A stretch of 64,000 nt of DNA from Nocardiopsis eucommiae (GTDB lineage Bacteria > Actinomycetota > Actinomycetes > Streptosporangiales > Streptosporangiaceae), in NCBI GenBank assembly GCA_018388625.1, contig CP074402.1:1612001-1676000 (forward strand), given 5' to 3'. Each line of letters begins with the position of its first letter. Position 1 is the stretch's first letter. The position numbers and the translations under genes are program-made. Under the pieces are notes generated by a model. The model was not told where the DNA came from and made no database searches. It saw nothing but the letters and a program-made list of their open reading frames with translations. Positions 41,432 to 52,005 of the stretch are shown piece after piece.

Positions 41432-42453
41432 GTGTTCCGGACCGCTCTGAGAGCCGCGGTCAGAAGGTCCCTGAGGGACGTGCGTCACGTGCGTCCGGTT
41501 CCGCCGCGAGCGGCCCGGGGCGGCACCGCCGCCCTCTACCGCCAGCTGGAGGGGGACTTCGGGGTCCTCGCGCCACCGATCGCGCTGCTCACCCCCGCTC
41601 CCGAGTGCGCGGCGGCCACCTGGGTGGCGCTGCGTGAGTCTCTGCTGGTCGACGGACGCACCTCGCGGGCCGCCCGGGAGGCGGTGGCGACCGCCGTCTC
41701 CCGGGACAACTCCTGTCCCTACTGCGTGGAGGTGCACGGCGCCACCCTCGACTCACTGGCCCCGGACGTCGGCACGCACGACCAGAGGGTCCGGTCCACC
41801 GGGGACCCCGTCGAACGGGCCGAACTGGGCGCGGTGACGCTGACCTTCGAGCACATCAACCGCCTGGTGAACGTCTTCCTGCCCGACTCGCCCCTGCCCG
41901 ACTTCGCCCCCGCGCCGGTCCGGGGGCCGCTGCGACGGGCGACGGGCGCCGTCATCGCCGGGGACCGGGGGAGCGCCGTCCCCGGGACCTCCCTCGAACT
42001 GCTGCCGGACACCGCCCGGCGGTCCCCCGTACCGGACGACCTGCGCTGGGCCGCGGGGAGCCCCGGATCCAGCGGGCCCTGGCCGCCGCCGTCTCCGCGA
42101 TCGAGCAGGCCGGCGCCCGCGTGCTTCCCGGCACGGTCCGGGGCCTGGTCCGCCGGCACCTCGCCGAACACGGAACGGGGCCGGCCGGGGTCAGCCCCTC
42201 CTGGGCGGAGACGGCGGTCGGAGACCTTCCCGCCGCCGATCGCCCCCTCGGCCGTCTGACCCTGCTCACCGCCCGCGCCTCCTACCAGGTCGGTGACGCG
42301 ACCGTCGCCGCGTGCCGGGAGACGGGGGCCGACGACGCGACCCTCGTGCGGGCCGTCTCCTGGGCCGCCATGACCGCGGCCCGCCACACCGTCCGCGCGT
42401 CTTCGCCCCGGACCCACCAGACACCAACGGAGAACGAGAGGAACCAGCCGTGA
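41432..42453 (+). CDS. AhpD/carboxymuconolactone decarboxylase-like protein
   Basis: About 340 residues, larger than ordinary AhpD proteins. The redox-type motif SCPYCVEVHG (CxxC with nearby His) sits near residue 95. The C-terminal half may be a second, degenerate AhpD-like helical domain. One -1 frame break lies near 42060. The stop overlaps the next gene (GTGA). A role in handling reactive oxygen or a disulfide/thiol step near the core enzymes is possible; no function is established. Confidence 0.7.
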
Positions 42454-43265
42454 ACAACCTTCCCAACGTCATCACGGAACTGCCCGCCGTCATCGGGCAC
42501 CTGTCCGCCGAGGCGGCCCAGATCGACACCCTCGTGGCCGATCTCGACCCCGCCGACTGGACCCGGGAGACCCCGGCGACCGGGTGGACCGTGGCCCACC
42601 AGGTCGCTCACCTGTGCTTCGTCTTCCGGCTCGCCGGAACGGCCGCCTCGGACGCCGAGGCCTTCGCCGCCATGACGGCCAAGGCCAGCGAGGACTTCGA
42701 CGGCGCCGTCAACGCGGTCCTGGCGACCTACCCGCTGGACGACCCGGAGAGACTGCTCGCCCGCTGGCGGGCCGACCGTGACTTCGCCGTGGAGGCGCTC
42801 GCCGCCGCCCCCGCGGACCAGCCGGTGCCCTGGCTCGTGCGCCCGATCCCCCCGGGCGTCCTCGCCTGTGCGGGGATGATGGAGGTCCTGGCCCACGGGC
42901 AGGACATCGCGGACGCGCTGGGCGTCGTCCCCGAGCGCACCGACCGGATCGGCAACGTGGTGGGCTTCGCGATTCTGACCTGGGAGTTCGGCTACCAGTC
43001 CCGGGGGCTCACCCCACCGGACACGGAGTTCCGCTTCGAGCTCACCTCGCCCTCCGGGGAGAAGTGGGAGTTCGGCCCCGCCGACGCCGAACAGCGCGTC
43101 ACCGGGGAGGCCGCGGACTTCTGCCTCCTGGTGACACGCCGCCGCCACCGCGACGACCTCGCCGTGAGCGCCGTGGGCGCGGAGGCGAACCACTGGCTGG
43201 ACATCGCCCAGGCCTACCGGGGCCCCGCCGGTGAGGGCCGCCGCCCCGGCCAGTTCTCCCGTTGA
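42450..43265 (+). CDS. DinB-like/maleylpyruvate isomerase-type metal-binding protein (TIGR03084-like)
   Basis: 271 residues, intact. The N-terminal four-helix DinB-like domain has the metal-ligand pattern WTVAHQVAHL and EVLAHGQDIADALG, and the C-terminal domain (FRFELTSPSGEKWEFGP) matches the TIGR03084-type family. Such proteins include thiol-dependent transferases and isomerases. The GTG start is coupled to the AhpD-like gene. The role in this cluster is unknown. Confidence 0.78.
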   Translation: MNNLPNVITELPAVIGHLSAEAAQIDTLVADLDPADWTRETPATGWTVAHQVAHLCFVFRLAGTAASDAEAFAAMTAKASEDFDGAVNAVLATYPLDDPERLLARWRADRDFAVEALAAAPADQPVPWLVRPIPPGVLACAGMMEVLAHGQDIADALGVVPERTDRIGNVVGFAILTWEFGYQSRGLTPPDTEFRFELTSPSGEKWEFGPADAEQRVTGEAADFCLLVTRRRHRDDLAVSAVGAEANHWLDIAQAYRGPAGEGRRPGQFSR

Positions 43266-43284
43266 CACGATGATTGGTGACTCC

Positions 43285-44523
43285 ATGACCTCACGTTGCC
43301 CCCACGTCCTCGACAGCACCGGATCCGACCTTCACGGAGAGACCGACCAACTCCGCGCCCAGGGCCCGACACGGGTGGAGCTTCCCGGCGGCGTGATCGC
43401 GTGGTCGCTCAACGGCCACAGCGAGATCAGGAGCGTTCTCACCGACCCCAGGGTCACCAAGAGCGCTCGGGCCCACTGGCCGGCCTTCGTCAACGGCGAC
43501 ATCCCCCGGACTGGGAGATGATCAGCTGGATCGCCATGGACAACATGGTCACCGCCCACGGCAAGGACCACGTCCGGTTGCGGAGACTGGTCGGCAAGGC
43601 GTTCACACCGAAACGGAGCCGGGCCTTCCTCCCGCGGATCGAGGAGCTGACCGAGGAACTCCTCTCGGGACTGGCCCAGGAGGGGCCGTCCGACGTGGTC
43701 GACCTGAGGGCGCGCTTCGCCTATCCCCTTCCCGCGCGGCTGGTCGCCGACATGATCGGCATGTCCGAGAAGGAACGGGCCGCGACCGCTCAGGTCGTGG
43801 ACATGATGGTGGACACCACGATCAGCCCCGAGCAGGCCGGGTCCATCCTGGCGGGCTGGCGCGGTGCGATGGCCGAGCTCATCGAACGCAAGCGCCTGGA
43901 CAGGGGAGAGGACATCACCTCCGACCTGATCGCAGCGCAGGACGAGGACGGGTCACGGCTCAGTGACCAGGAACTGACCGACACGATCTTCGCCATCCTC
44001 GGGGCCGGGTCCGAGACCACCATCAACTTCTTCGACAACGCGATCACGGCCCTGCTGTCCCACCCGGAGCAGCTGAGCCTGGTGACCTCCGGCGAGGTGC
44101 CCTGGCAGGCGGTGGTCGACGAGACCCTCCGCGTGCAGTCCCCGCTCGCTCACCTCCCCTGCGATACGCCGTGGAGGACGTCGAGCTGGACGGTGTGACC
44201 ATCCCGAAGGGGGATCCGATCCTCGTCAACTACAGCGCCGTCGGGAGGGACCCCGGGCTGCACGGAGACGACGCGTCGCGGTTCGACGTGACCAGAGAGG
44301 ACAAGGAGCACCTGTCCTTCGGCCTGGGGCCGCACTACTGTCTGGGCGCCGGTGTCGCGCGCTTGGTCGCCGAGACGGGCCTGTCCCGCCTCTTCGCCCG
44401 CTTCCCCGCCTGGAACTCGACGTCCCGGCCGAGGAGCTGAGCCCCCTGCCCACCTTCATCATGAACGGCCACCGAAGCCTGCCGGTCCGGTTGGGTGAGC
44501 AGGCCCTCCTTCCGGCTTCCTGA
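43285..44523 (+). CDS. Cytochrome P450, second copy (CYP105/107-like)
   Basis: About 412 residues across three -1 frame breaks (near 43510, 44160 and 44415). The I-helix AGSETTINF, ExxR in DETLRVQSP and heme-binding FGLGPHYCLGAGVAR are all present. The short form and the N terminus MTSRCPHVLD resemble actinomycete tailoring P450s. An ATG at 43270 is the alternative start. It is the last gene of the plus-strand core operon, which ends at the hairpin just downstream. Confidence 0.88.
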
Positions 44524-44536
44524 CCGCCCGCACGAG

Positions 44537-44569
44537 AGAGGGTGGGAGCGCTCGGCGCTCCCACCCTCT
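44537..44569. terminator. Bidirectional hairpin terminator
   Basis: AGAGGGTGGGAGCG and CGCTCCCACCCTCT pair perfectly over 14 bases with a five-base loop. It lies between the convergent P450 and SgcJ-like genes, ending the core operon on one side and the beta-tyrosine branch on the other. Confidence 0.82.
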
Positions 44570-44600
44570 TCACCGTTGCCGCGGTCGGTCGTGTGCCGCC

Positions 44601-45017
44601 TCAGTCACGGGGGCTGTTCTGGTAGGCGGCCAACCGCCACCCGCCAGCGTCACGCGCGACCACCCAGGTGGCGCGGATGGCCCGCTCGGGGGAGACCTCG
44701 CCTTCCCCGGGCGCCAGGATCCCGCCCTGGGTGACGACCACGGCGCTGTCCGGCCCGAGGAAGCGGACGTCCAACGGGGTGCCCGTGACCTGGGTCCCCT
44801 TGAAGGGGCCGGCGAACGCCGACTCCATGAACGCGGCGATCGCCTGGCGTCCCTTCTGGTAGACGCCCGGCAGGATCATGGTCCCGTCCTCGGTGAACAC
44901 CTCAGCGAAGGCCTTCGCGTCGTTGCCCGCCCAAGCGGACACGATACGGCCGGGCACCCCGGCGACGGCCTCCTTGTCCTTGGCGTGAGGAGCTGTGCCC
45001 TGGGTCGGTGCGCTCAT
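44601..45017 (-). CDS. SgcJ/EcaC-type NTF2-like protein
   Basis: 138 residues, intact. It has an NTF2/SnoaL-like fold with [36 protein letters not shown] and [22 protein letters not shown], the pattern of the SgcJ/EcaC family named after the C-1027 cluster. SgcJ-type proteins are a hallmark of nine-membered enediyne loci; their precise activity is unsettled. GGAGAGGAAG precedes the ATG. It is the last gene of the minus-strand group. Confidence 0.85.
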   Translation of the reverse strand: MSAPTQGTAPHAKDKEAVAGVPGRIVSAWAGNDAKAFAEVFTEDGTMILPGVYQKGRQAIAAFMESAFAGPFKGTQVTGTPLDVRFLGPDSAVVVTQGGILAPGEGEVSPERAIRATWVVARDAGGWRLAAYQNSPRD

Positions 45018-45054
45018 ATCTTCCTCTCCTTCTCTTTCGTGTGCTCGTTCGGTG

Positions 45055-46241
45055 TCACAGGTAGGGGGTGTTGGGTTCCAGGCCGCACAGGATCCGCCCG
45101 TACAGCTCGTTGTTCGTGTCCGGGTTCATCAGAGCGTGCAGGTTGACGGCCTGCACGTCCCGCCGGAAGCGTTGGATCGGCACGGAGGAATAGACAGACG
45201 AGCCCCCGCTGGCCGCCGCCAGGAGGTCGATCGAGGCCCCCGCGGACCGGCAGGCCGCCCCCAAGTCGGCGCGGCACCTCGCCCGCTCCTCCAGTGACCA
45301 TGGGGAGCCGTCGCGGCCCTTGTCGTCGAGGGTCCTGGCCAGGCGCAGGGCGTGGAACTCCGCCGCGTCGGCGGCCGATCGGGCCTCCGCCACCCGCACG
45401 TGGGTCAGGGGGCCTCACTCTGGTGTTCGTAGGAGGTGTAGGTGATCGCCCTCCCGGGGAGCCGCTCCAGGAAGGCACTCCGCGCGCCCGTCGCCATCCC
45501 CGACACGCATCCCACGGAGGAGGCGCAGGCAGTGGGGAGCAGGGGCACCCTGTAGATGGGGGACAGGGCCGACTCCGGGGAGAGGGGGTCGCCGGCCATG
45601 ACCCGGGAGAGCGGCAGGACACGCTCCGCGGGCACGAAGAGGTCCTGGGCCACGGTAGAGACGCTTCCGCTGCCGCGCAGCCCCGACGTGTGCCAGTCGT
45701 CCACGACCCGCAGGTCCGCCATGGGGACCAGCGCGATGTGGGGTTCCGGCTGCCCGCTCTCGGCGTGGGGAGCGATCACGATGATCTCCTGCCAGTGGGC
45801 GTGGAGGGCTCCACTGATGAACTTCCACTGGCCGTTCACGCGGAGACCGCCGTCGACCGGCTCGCCGGACCCACCGGGACTGAGGGTGCCGCACACCCTC
45901 ACGTCCGGAGTGGAGAACACCTCCTCCTGGACCTGTTCCGGGAACTGACCGACCATCCACGTCGGGATCCAGTAGACGGAGGCCGTCCACGCGGCGGCGC
46001 CGTCACCACTCCCCAGCGTGGTGCCGACCCGGACCAGCGTCTCGAAGCTCGCCTCCGAACCACCGTGGCGTCTGGGCACACGGAGCCGGAATACCCCGGC
46101 CTCGGCCAGGGCGTCGACCACCTCCTCATGCAGGCGTCTGTTCTCCTCGTTCCAGGCCGCGTGTTCACGCAGGACCGGAAGGGCGGCCGCCGCGCGGGCG
46201 ACCGTGTCCTCGGCGTCGACAACTGCGGTTCGCATCGTCAT
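45055..46241 (-). CDS. Acyl-CoA dehydrogenase-fold flavin monooxygenase (HsaA/group D-like)
   Basis: About 395 residues with the acyl-CoA dehydrogenase fold: [47 protein letters not shown] and a helical C terminus. The WKFISG and SGLRGSGS pattern matches group D flavin monooxygenases such as HsaA rather than true dehydrogenases, which would carry a catalytic Glu. It would need reduced flavin, possibly from the reductase at 31397, and could hydroxylate the aromatic ring as SgcC does in C-1027 with a different fold subclass. One -1 frame break lies near 45405. GGAGGAAG precedes the ATG. Confidence 0.8.
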
Positions 46242-46349
46242 ACGTCTTCCTCCGGGAAGTGGGGTGGTCGGTTCGTCGGGGGTGATGGTGGGTTCGGGTC
46301 GTGCCGAGCTCGGTGAGCGGCTCGGGCGGCGCTCGGGGCCCTCGGGGCC

Positions 46350-46375
46350 CCGCCGTGCCCGTCAGGGCACGGCGG
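46350..46375 (-). terminator. Hairpin downstream of the DUF899 gene
   Basis: CCGCCGTGCCC and GGGCACGGCGG form a perfect 11-base stem with a four-base loop, 57 bases past the DUF899 stop on the minus strand. It may end the long operon that begins at 55.5 kb, leaving the monooxygenase and SgcJ-like gene as a separate unit. Confidence 0.6.
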
Positions 46376-46431
46376 AGCCACCCGGTGGTGAATGAGGAGG
46401 GGGCTTGGTGACGCGGGGGAGTGATGTGTGG

Positions 46432-47103
46432 TCAGAGGCCGTACTCGTCGTGGTAGCGGACCCATCCCATGGTGTCCTCCAGGCCCTCCTCCTGCCGTCC
46501 GAGCGGGGTCAGGTCGAGGTAGTTGTACGTACCGTTCAGCAGGTCGCTTCCACGCGCGTGGGTCGAGTAGCCGTACAGGACGCGGTCTCCGTCCCGCAGG
46601 AAGGCGCTGACACCGGGCGCCTGCCCCTCGCCCTCGCCCTCGCAGTGTCCGGAGCCACCGGGTGCCTCCAGGTGGAAGTCCTCGTAGAAGTCGTTGTCCT
46701 GGCACGAGTACCAGGGCACGGTCCACCCCATGCGCTTCCGGAAGGGTTCGCTCTCCGACAGGGGGGCCGGGCAGATCACGACCAGCGAGGTGTCCCGGGC
46801 GTGCAGGTGCTCGGCACGCCCGAGGTTGTCGACCCAGAACGAACAGATCGGACACCACCCGTAGCCCTCCAGCAGGGGCATGAAGTGGTACACGATGAGC
46901 TGGCGTCGGCCCTCGAACAGGTCGAGCAGCGTCACCCCGCCCCGCGGCCCCTCGAAGACGTACTCCTGATCGACGACCGTCATCGGCAGCTCGCGCCGTT
47001 GCCTGTTCAGGGCGTCGCGTGCGCGAGTCAGCTCCTTCTCCTTGAGGAGGAACTCCTCGCGCTCCGCCCGCCACTCCTCACGAGTCACGATGTGTGGTGA
47101 CAT
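46432..47103 (-). CDS. DUF899 thioredoxin-fold protein
   Basis: 223 residues, intact. The DUF899 family has a thioredoxin-like fold; here the motif GWCPICSFWVDNLG places a CxxC at about residue 85, and LIVYHFMPL and WYSCQDNDFYEDF are typical. The ATG at 47103 is nine bases from AAGGAGGA. The ATG at 47109 is also in frame but close to the site. The function is unknown, with a possible redox role for the peptide/aromatic branch. Confidence 0.82.
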   Translation of the reverse strand: MSPHIVTREEWRAEREEFLLKEKELTRARDALNRQRRELPMTVVDQEYVFEGPRGGVTLLDLFEGRRQLIVYHFMPLLEGYGWCPICSFWVDNLGRAEHLHARDTSLVVICPAPLSESEPFRKRMGWTVPWYSCQDNDFYEDFHLEAPGGSGHCEGEGEGQAPGVSAFLRDGDRVLYGYSTHARGSDLLNGTYNYLDLTPLGRQEEGLEDTMGWVRYHDEYGL

Positions 47104-47151
47104 CGACATCTTCCTCCTTGGTAGTCGGGAATCCGGGCCCTCTCCCGGAGG

Positions 47152-48761
47152 TCAGCGAAGCTCGGTGCCGACGCCCTCGACCGCCCGCAGGAACTCCCCC
47201 GGGCCAGGGCGGAGGCCGTGGCCTCGATCTCGTCCGCCATGTAGCGGTCGTGGTCCAGCGTGGGCACCAGGCTCCGGAGCCGGTCGTAGACCGCCCGCGA
47301 CGCCGGGCCCAGGAGGTCCGCGTTCCCCGACAGGTCGACCGCCTGTGCCGCGGCGAGCAGTTCGACCGCGAGGATCCGGGTGTTGTTGCCCAGCACCCTG
47401 CGCGCGTTGCGCGTCGAGATCAGGCCCATGCTGACGACGTCCTGGTTGTCGCCGTTGGACGGGACGCTCTGGGTGCTGGCCGGGCCGATGGTCCGGTTCT
47501 CCGCGACCAGCGCCGTCGCCGGGTACTGGGCACCGGCGAATCCGCTGTTGAGACCCGGGTCGCCGGCGACCAGGAACTCCGGCAGGCCGTCGCTGAGGTG
47601 CCGGTTCAGCAGCCGGTTGGTCCGGCGCTCGGAGAAGACGCCGAGCTGGGTCAGGGCGATCGTCGCGTAGTCCATCGCGAACGCGATCGGCTGGCCGTGG
47701 AAGTTCGCGCCGTGGAAGACCTCCCGCCCTTCGAAGAAGAGCGGGTTGTCGTTCGCGGAGTTGAGTTCGATCTCCAGCTTGTCCGCAGCGAAGTAGAGGG
47801 TGTCCCGGACCGCGCCGACCACCTGGGGGATGGCGCGCAGCGTGTACGCCTTCTGCATGTAGACCTCGGTACGGCGCACGCCCTCGCCGGACTGCTCCTG
47901 GGCTGACCGCCGCAGTTCGGCGTGTTCGAGGACGAGGCCACTGCCGCGAATGAGGGTCCGCATGTTGGCCGCGGTGTCGATCTGTCCCCGGTGGGGACGG
48001 GCCGTGTCGTGCCCCTCGGGCTCGAACGGACTGGAGGACGCCCGAAGCGCCTCCAGGACGAGTGCCGTGATGATCTCGGCCTGCCGCACCTGGTCCAGGG
48101 CACGGCTCACCACGAGGGAACCGAGGCCCGTCATACCGGAGGTGCCGTTGATCAGCGCGAGCCCCTCCTTGAACCGCAGCTCCAGAGGTTCGATGCCCAG
48201 CTCCCGGAGCACCGGACCGGTCGGTACCCTCGTGCCGTCCCGCAGGAGGTACCCCTCCCCGATCAGGGTGCTCGCGATGTGGGACAGGGGTGCGAGGTCG
48301 CCGCTCGCGCCGAGCGAGCCGATCTCGGGGATGGCGGGGACGATGCCCTGGTTGAGGTACAGGGCCATTCTCTCGATCAACTCGGGACGGACCGCGGAGT
48401 AGCCCTTGGCCAGGGCGTTCAGCCTGGCCGTGAGAATGGCTCTCGCCTCCTCCTCGGAGAAGAGGGGGCCGACGCCGGCACAGTGGCTGCGGACCAGGTT
48501 CGTCTGGAGCTCCACCTCCTTGGCCGTGTCCACCAGCATGTAGATCATCTCGCCGTAGCCGGTCGTCACACCGTAGACGGGGACTCCCGAGCGGACGGTG
48601 TCCTCGAACATGCGCCTGCTGGCCGAGGCCCGCTCCAGGACCTTCGGGGACACCGCGCAGGCGGCGCCCTCCTCCGCTATCCGGCGGACGGCGGAGACGT
48701 CCAGCCCGTCACCGTCGATGTCCACTGAGATCTTGTTGTCGACTGCAGTCACGTCTATCAC
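47152..48761 (-). CDS. MIO-containing tyrosine 2,3-aminomutase (SgcC4-like)
   Basis: About 536 residues, the size of SgcC4. The family converts L-tyrosine to beta-tyrosine through a 4-methylideneimidazole-5-one group formed from Ala-Ser-Gly; here ASG is residues 152-154 in GSLGASGDLAPLSH. The catalytic Tyr in VYGVTTGYGEMIYMLVD (Tyr63) aligns with the aminomutase loop rather than plain ammonia-lyases, and long blocks (GHDTARPHRGQIDTAANM, NSANDNPLFFEG, QSVPSNGDNQDVVSMGLIS) match the SgcC4 type. One -1 frame break lies near 47205, after which the natural GEFLRAV end is restored. The GTG start overlaps the NRPS stop (GTGA), coupling beta-tyrosine supply to its activation. Confidence 0.92.
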
Positions 48762-51700
48762 CTGACACGCTCGGGTTGGATGGGCGTACTTCTCGGGGTT
48801 CCGGTGGTTCGTTCGGGCTCGTCCGTCTCCCCGGAGAGGGATTCGACGAGGAAGGAGAGTTCGGCCAGCGCGGGGTCCGTCATGTGGTCGTCGGCACGCG
48901 TCTCCACGCCCAGTTCGTCACGGATCCGGACGATCACCTCGGGGACCAGCAGGGAGTGCCCGCCGAGGGAGAAGAAGCGGTCCTCCGCATCGGGCGTCAC
49001 GCCTCCCAGCACCTCGGACCAGATCTCGGCGAGAACCCGCTGCACACGCGACGCCGGTCGCCGGGGCCCGTCGTGGGCGGGGACGCGCTCGACCAGCAGT
49101 CGGCGGTCCACCTTGCCGCCGACGTTCCGTGGCAGGCGAGCGGACCTGAGGAACGACACGGGGGCATCGACGCGCCGAAGCGTCTCCGGAGCAGGGCCAG
49201 CCAGGACCGCGGACCGCCCTCCTCCGGGGACCCCGGCGCGGGGACCACGAAGACGATGAGGCGGCCGGCCAGACCGTCCGCTTCCGGAAGCGCGACCGCG
49301 GCGCACTCGGACACCGACGCGTCGGCGCTCAGCGCCGTCTCGATCTCGGTCAGCTCCACGCGGGTACCGAAGAACTTGATCTGGGAGTCGCCACGGCCCC
49401 GAAACTCCAACAGCCCGTCCCAGCGCACGCGCGCCAGGTCGCCGGTGCGGTAGTAGCGGCCCTCTCCGGAGAGGGCTTCCCCGTGTCCGGCCAGCGGACG
49501 GAACTCCGGCGCGTCCCCTCCGCCGTCCCCGACACGTCCCGGGGTCACGAAGGGACTGTGGATGACGAGATGTCCGGTCACCCCGGTGGGGCATCGCCGG
49601 TCCTGTTCGTCCACCACCAGGATCCGACGTCCGGGGACGGGCGCGCCGATGGGCACGTGGCCCCTGACCGGCCCGGAGATCTCGTGGAACGTCGCCAGGA
49701 TCGACTCGGTCGGCCCGTACAGGTTGACCAACCGCGTCGCGGGCAGGGCCGCTTGGAGGTCGGCCACGAGTTCACCCGGGAGAGTCTCCCCGGCCATGAG
49801 CAGGTGCCGCAGTTCGGGGATCCCGCCCGCTCCCGGTCGCGCGACGACTCGCGTGAGCTCCCGGGCGAAGCTGGGCACGGTCTGGAAGAGCGTGATCCGC
49901 TCCGTCGCGAGCCAGGCGGCCAGCCGCGCCGGATGCGTCCTGGTCCGCTCCGGAACCGGACACAGGGTGGCGCCCGACGTGAGTGCGGCGAAGACCTCGA
50001 CCAGGGCGGCGTCGTATCCGGGCGCGGCCCACTGCGCCACCCGTGACCCGGGTCCGACACCGAAGCGCGTGGCGAACCAGCGGACGAACTGGGAGAGGGC
50101 GGCGTCGGTCTGGGGGATCCCCTTGGGCCTGCCCGTGGTCCCGGACGTGTAGGCGACGTAGGCCAGCCCCGCTGGCGGTCGCGGTGCCCGCTCGGGCGCC
50201 TCGACACCGGTCGGCAGGACGTCGGTGTCGACCACCCGCCCGCCGAGCTCGCTTCGGTACCACCTGGTCAGCGCGTCCTCCGTGCCTCCCTCTTGGAGGA
50301 GGTGGACCGGCCGCAGTTCGGAGAGTGACTCCCGGCCACGGGACCCCGTGTCTCCCGTGCCCAGACACAGCAGGTGGGCCCCGGCGCCGAGCACGCCCAG
50401 CAACGCGGCGACCTGCCCGGGCCCCGGGGCCATCCGCACGGCCACAGGCAGGCCCGCCACGTCCCCCGACTCCAGGAGAGCGGCGGTCACCCTGTCCGCG
50501 CGTCGCGCCAGCTCCCGGTAGGTGAGGTTCGTGCCGTCCCAGCTCATGGCGGTCGCCTCGGGGGCCAGCCGGGCCCGCTCAAGGAACGCCGCGTGCACCG
50601 ACCGGTCGACGCCCCGGAACCCGGTGTCGGGCCGATCCGACCTCGCCGACGGGCCGTCCAGGGGAGATCGAGCACCGGCAGGTCAGGGTCGTCCAGACCC
50701 GCCGTGAGGAGCGTACGGAGCTGATGGACGACCCGCCGGACGGAGGCGCGGTCGAACATGTCCGTGCGGAAACGGAGTCTCCCGCTCACTCGCGGCCCCG
50801 GTGGCCCGTCCAGGACCAGGGTGAGATCCGCGTGGGTCCACGGTTCCTCGACCTCTTGCTCGCGGACGGTCGTCCCCGGCAGCCGAAGTTCGGCACCGGC
50901 CACACCGCGTCGGACGAAGGCGACGTCGCACAACGGGACCCGCCCGGGACCACGGCGCGCGTTCAGCTCTCGCACCAGGTGACTGTGGGGCACGCCGTGG
51001 GCGAGGGCGTCCCGCCACGCACGCGCCGTACCGGCGACGAGTTCTCGGAACGTGGTGTGCCGCGCCAGGTCGGATCGGATCACCAGAGGACGGGTGAAGG
51101 GGCCGATCACCGTGTCGAACGCGGAGCGCGGACGGGTCGAGGACGGAACGGCCACCGCCAGCCGATCCTGGCCGCCGTGACGGTGCAGCAGTGCCTGGAA
51201 GGCTGCCAGCACGACGACGTCGTGGGTCGTCCCCTCGGCGTCGGCGAGGCCGGTGAGGGCGGTGGCCAGGTGCGCGCCCCACACGAAGGGCACGTTCCCC
51301 GACGGGGAGACCGGAGTCGGTGTCCGGGGGCGGTCACCCGGAAGGTCGGGCGGTTCCGGTGCGGGTGTGAGCGTCGTCGTCCACCAGTCCAGCGCCCGAC
51401 GCGTCTCGGGGCCGTTCGCCTGTTCGCGTTGCCGCAGGGCGTGGTCCGTGTACCGGCCCCCGGGGGACGAGGCCCCGGCACGCGGTGATCGGCCCCGCAG
51501 CGCCGCGGCGTACCGCTCCGAGAGGTCGGTCACCAGGATCGCCATCGAGCGCTCGTCCGCGACCGCCCGGTGCGCGCAGATCAGCAGCACGTGCTCAGCG
51601 GGCCGTGTCCGTACGAGCGCGGCACGGACCAGGGGGCCCCGGGCCAGGGAGAACGGCCGTGCGAGGAACTCGGATCGCAGTCGGTCGGCTCGGGCCCGGC

Positions 51701-51989
51701 GCTGGTCCGTGGCGAGCCCGCACAGGTCGACGAGCGGCAGGGGGACGTCCGCGTCGTTCGCGATCTCCTGGAACAGTCGGCCGCGTTGCCGGACCAGGGT
51801 CGTGCGCAGGGTCTCGTGCTCGCGCAGGAGCCCCTTCCACGCGCGACGCAGCGTGGGGATCCGCAGATCTCCGAAGACCAGGTGGGAGGTGGACAGGTGG
51901 AGGCCGCGGGAACCCGGGGCGAGCCCGCTCAGGAAGTGCGCCTCCTCCTGCTCGTACGACGCGGGAGCGTGGGAGGCGCCGGTGCTCAC
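48758..51989 (-). CDS. NRPS module C-A-PCP, C domain with degenerate HRxxxDE motif
   Basis: About 1077 residues across two -1 frame breaks (near 50640 and 49170). Residues 1-440 are a condensation-type domain whose HHxxxDG motif reads HRAVADE, so the catalytic second His is Arg. Residues about 465-970 are an adenylation domain: YVAYTSGTTGRPKG, GYDAALVEVFA (with the amino-group-binding Asp), NLYGPTES, YRTGDLARV, GRGDSQIKFFGTRVEL and GGKVDRR. The C terminus is a PCP with the modified Ser in FFSLGGHSLL. By context it activates beta-tyrosine made by the coupled aminomutase, whereas C-1027 uses discrete A and PCP proteins. Substrate specificity cannot be read with certainty. Confidence 0.87.
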
Positions 51990-52005
51990 GGCGGGGGCGC
52001 CCCGG

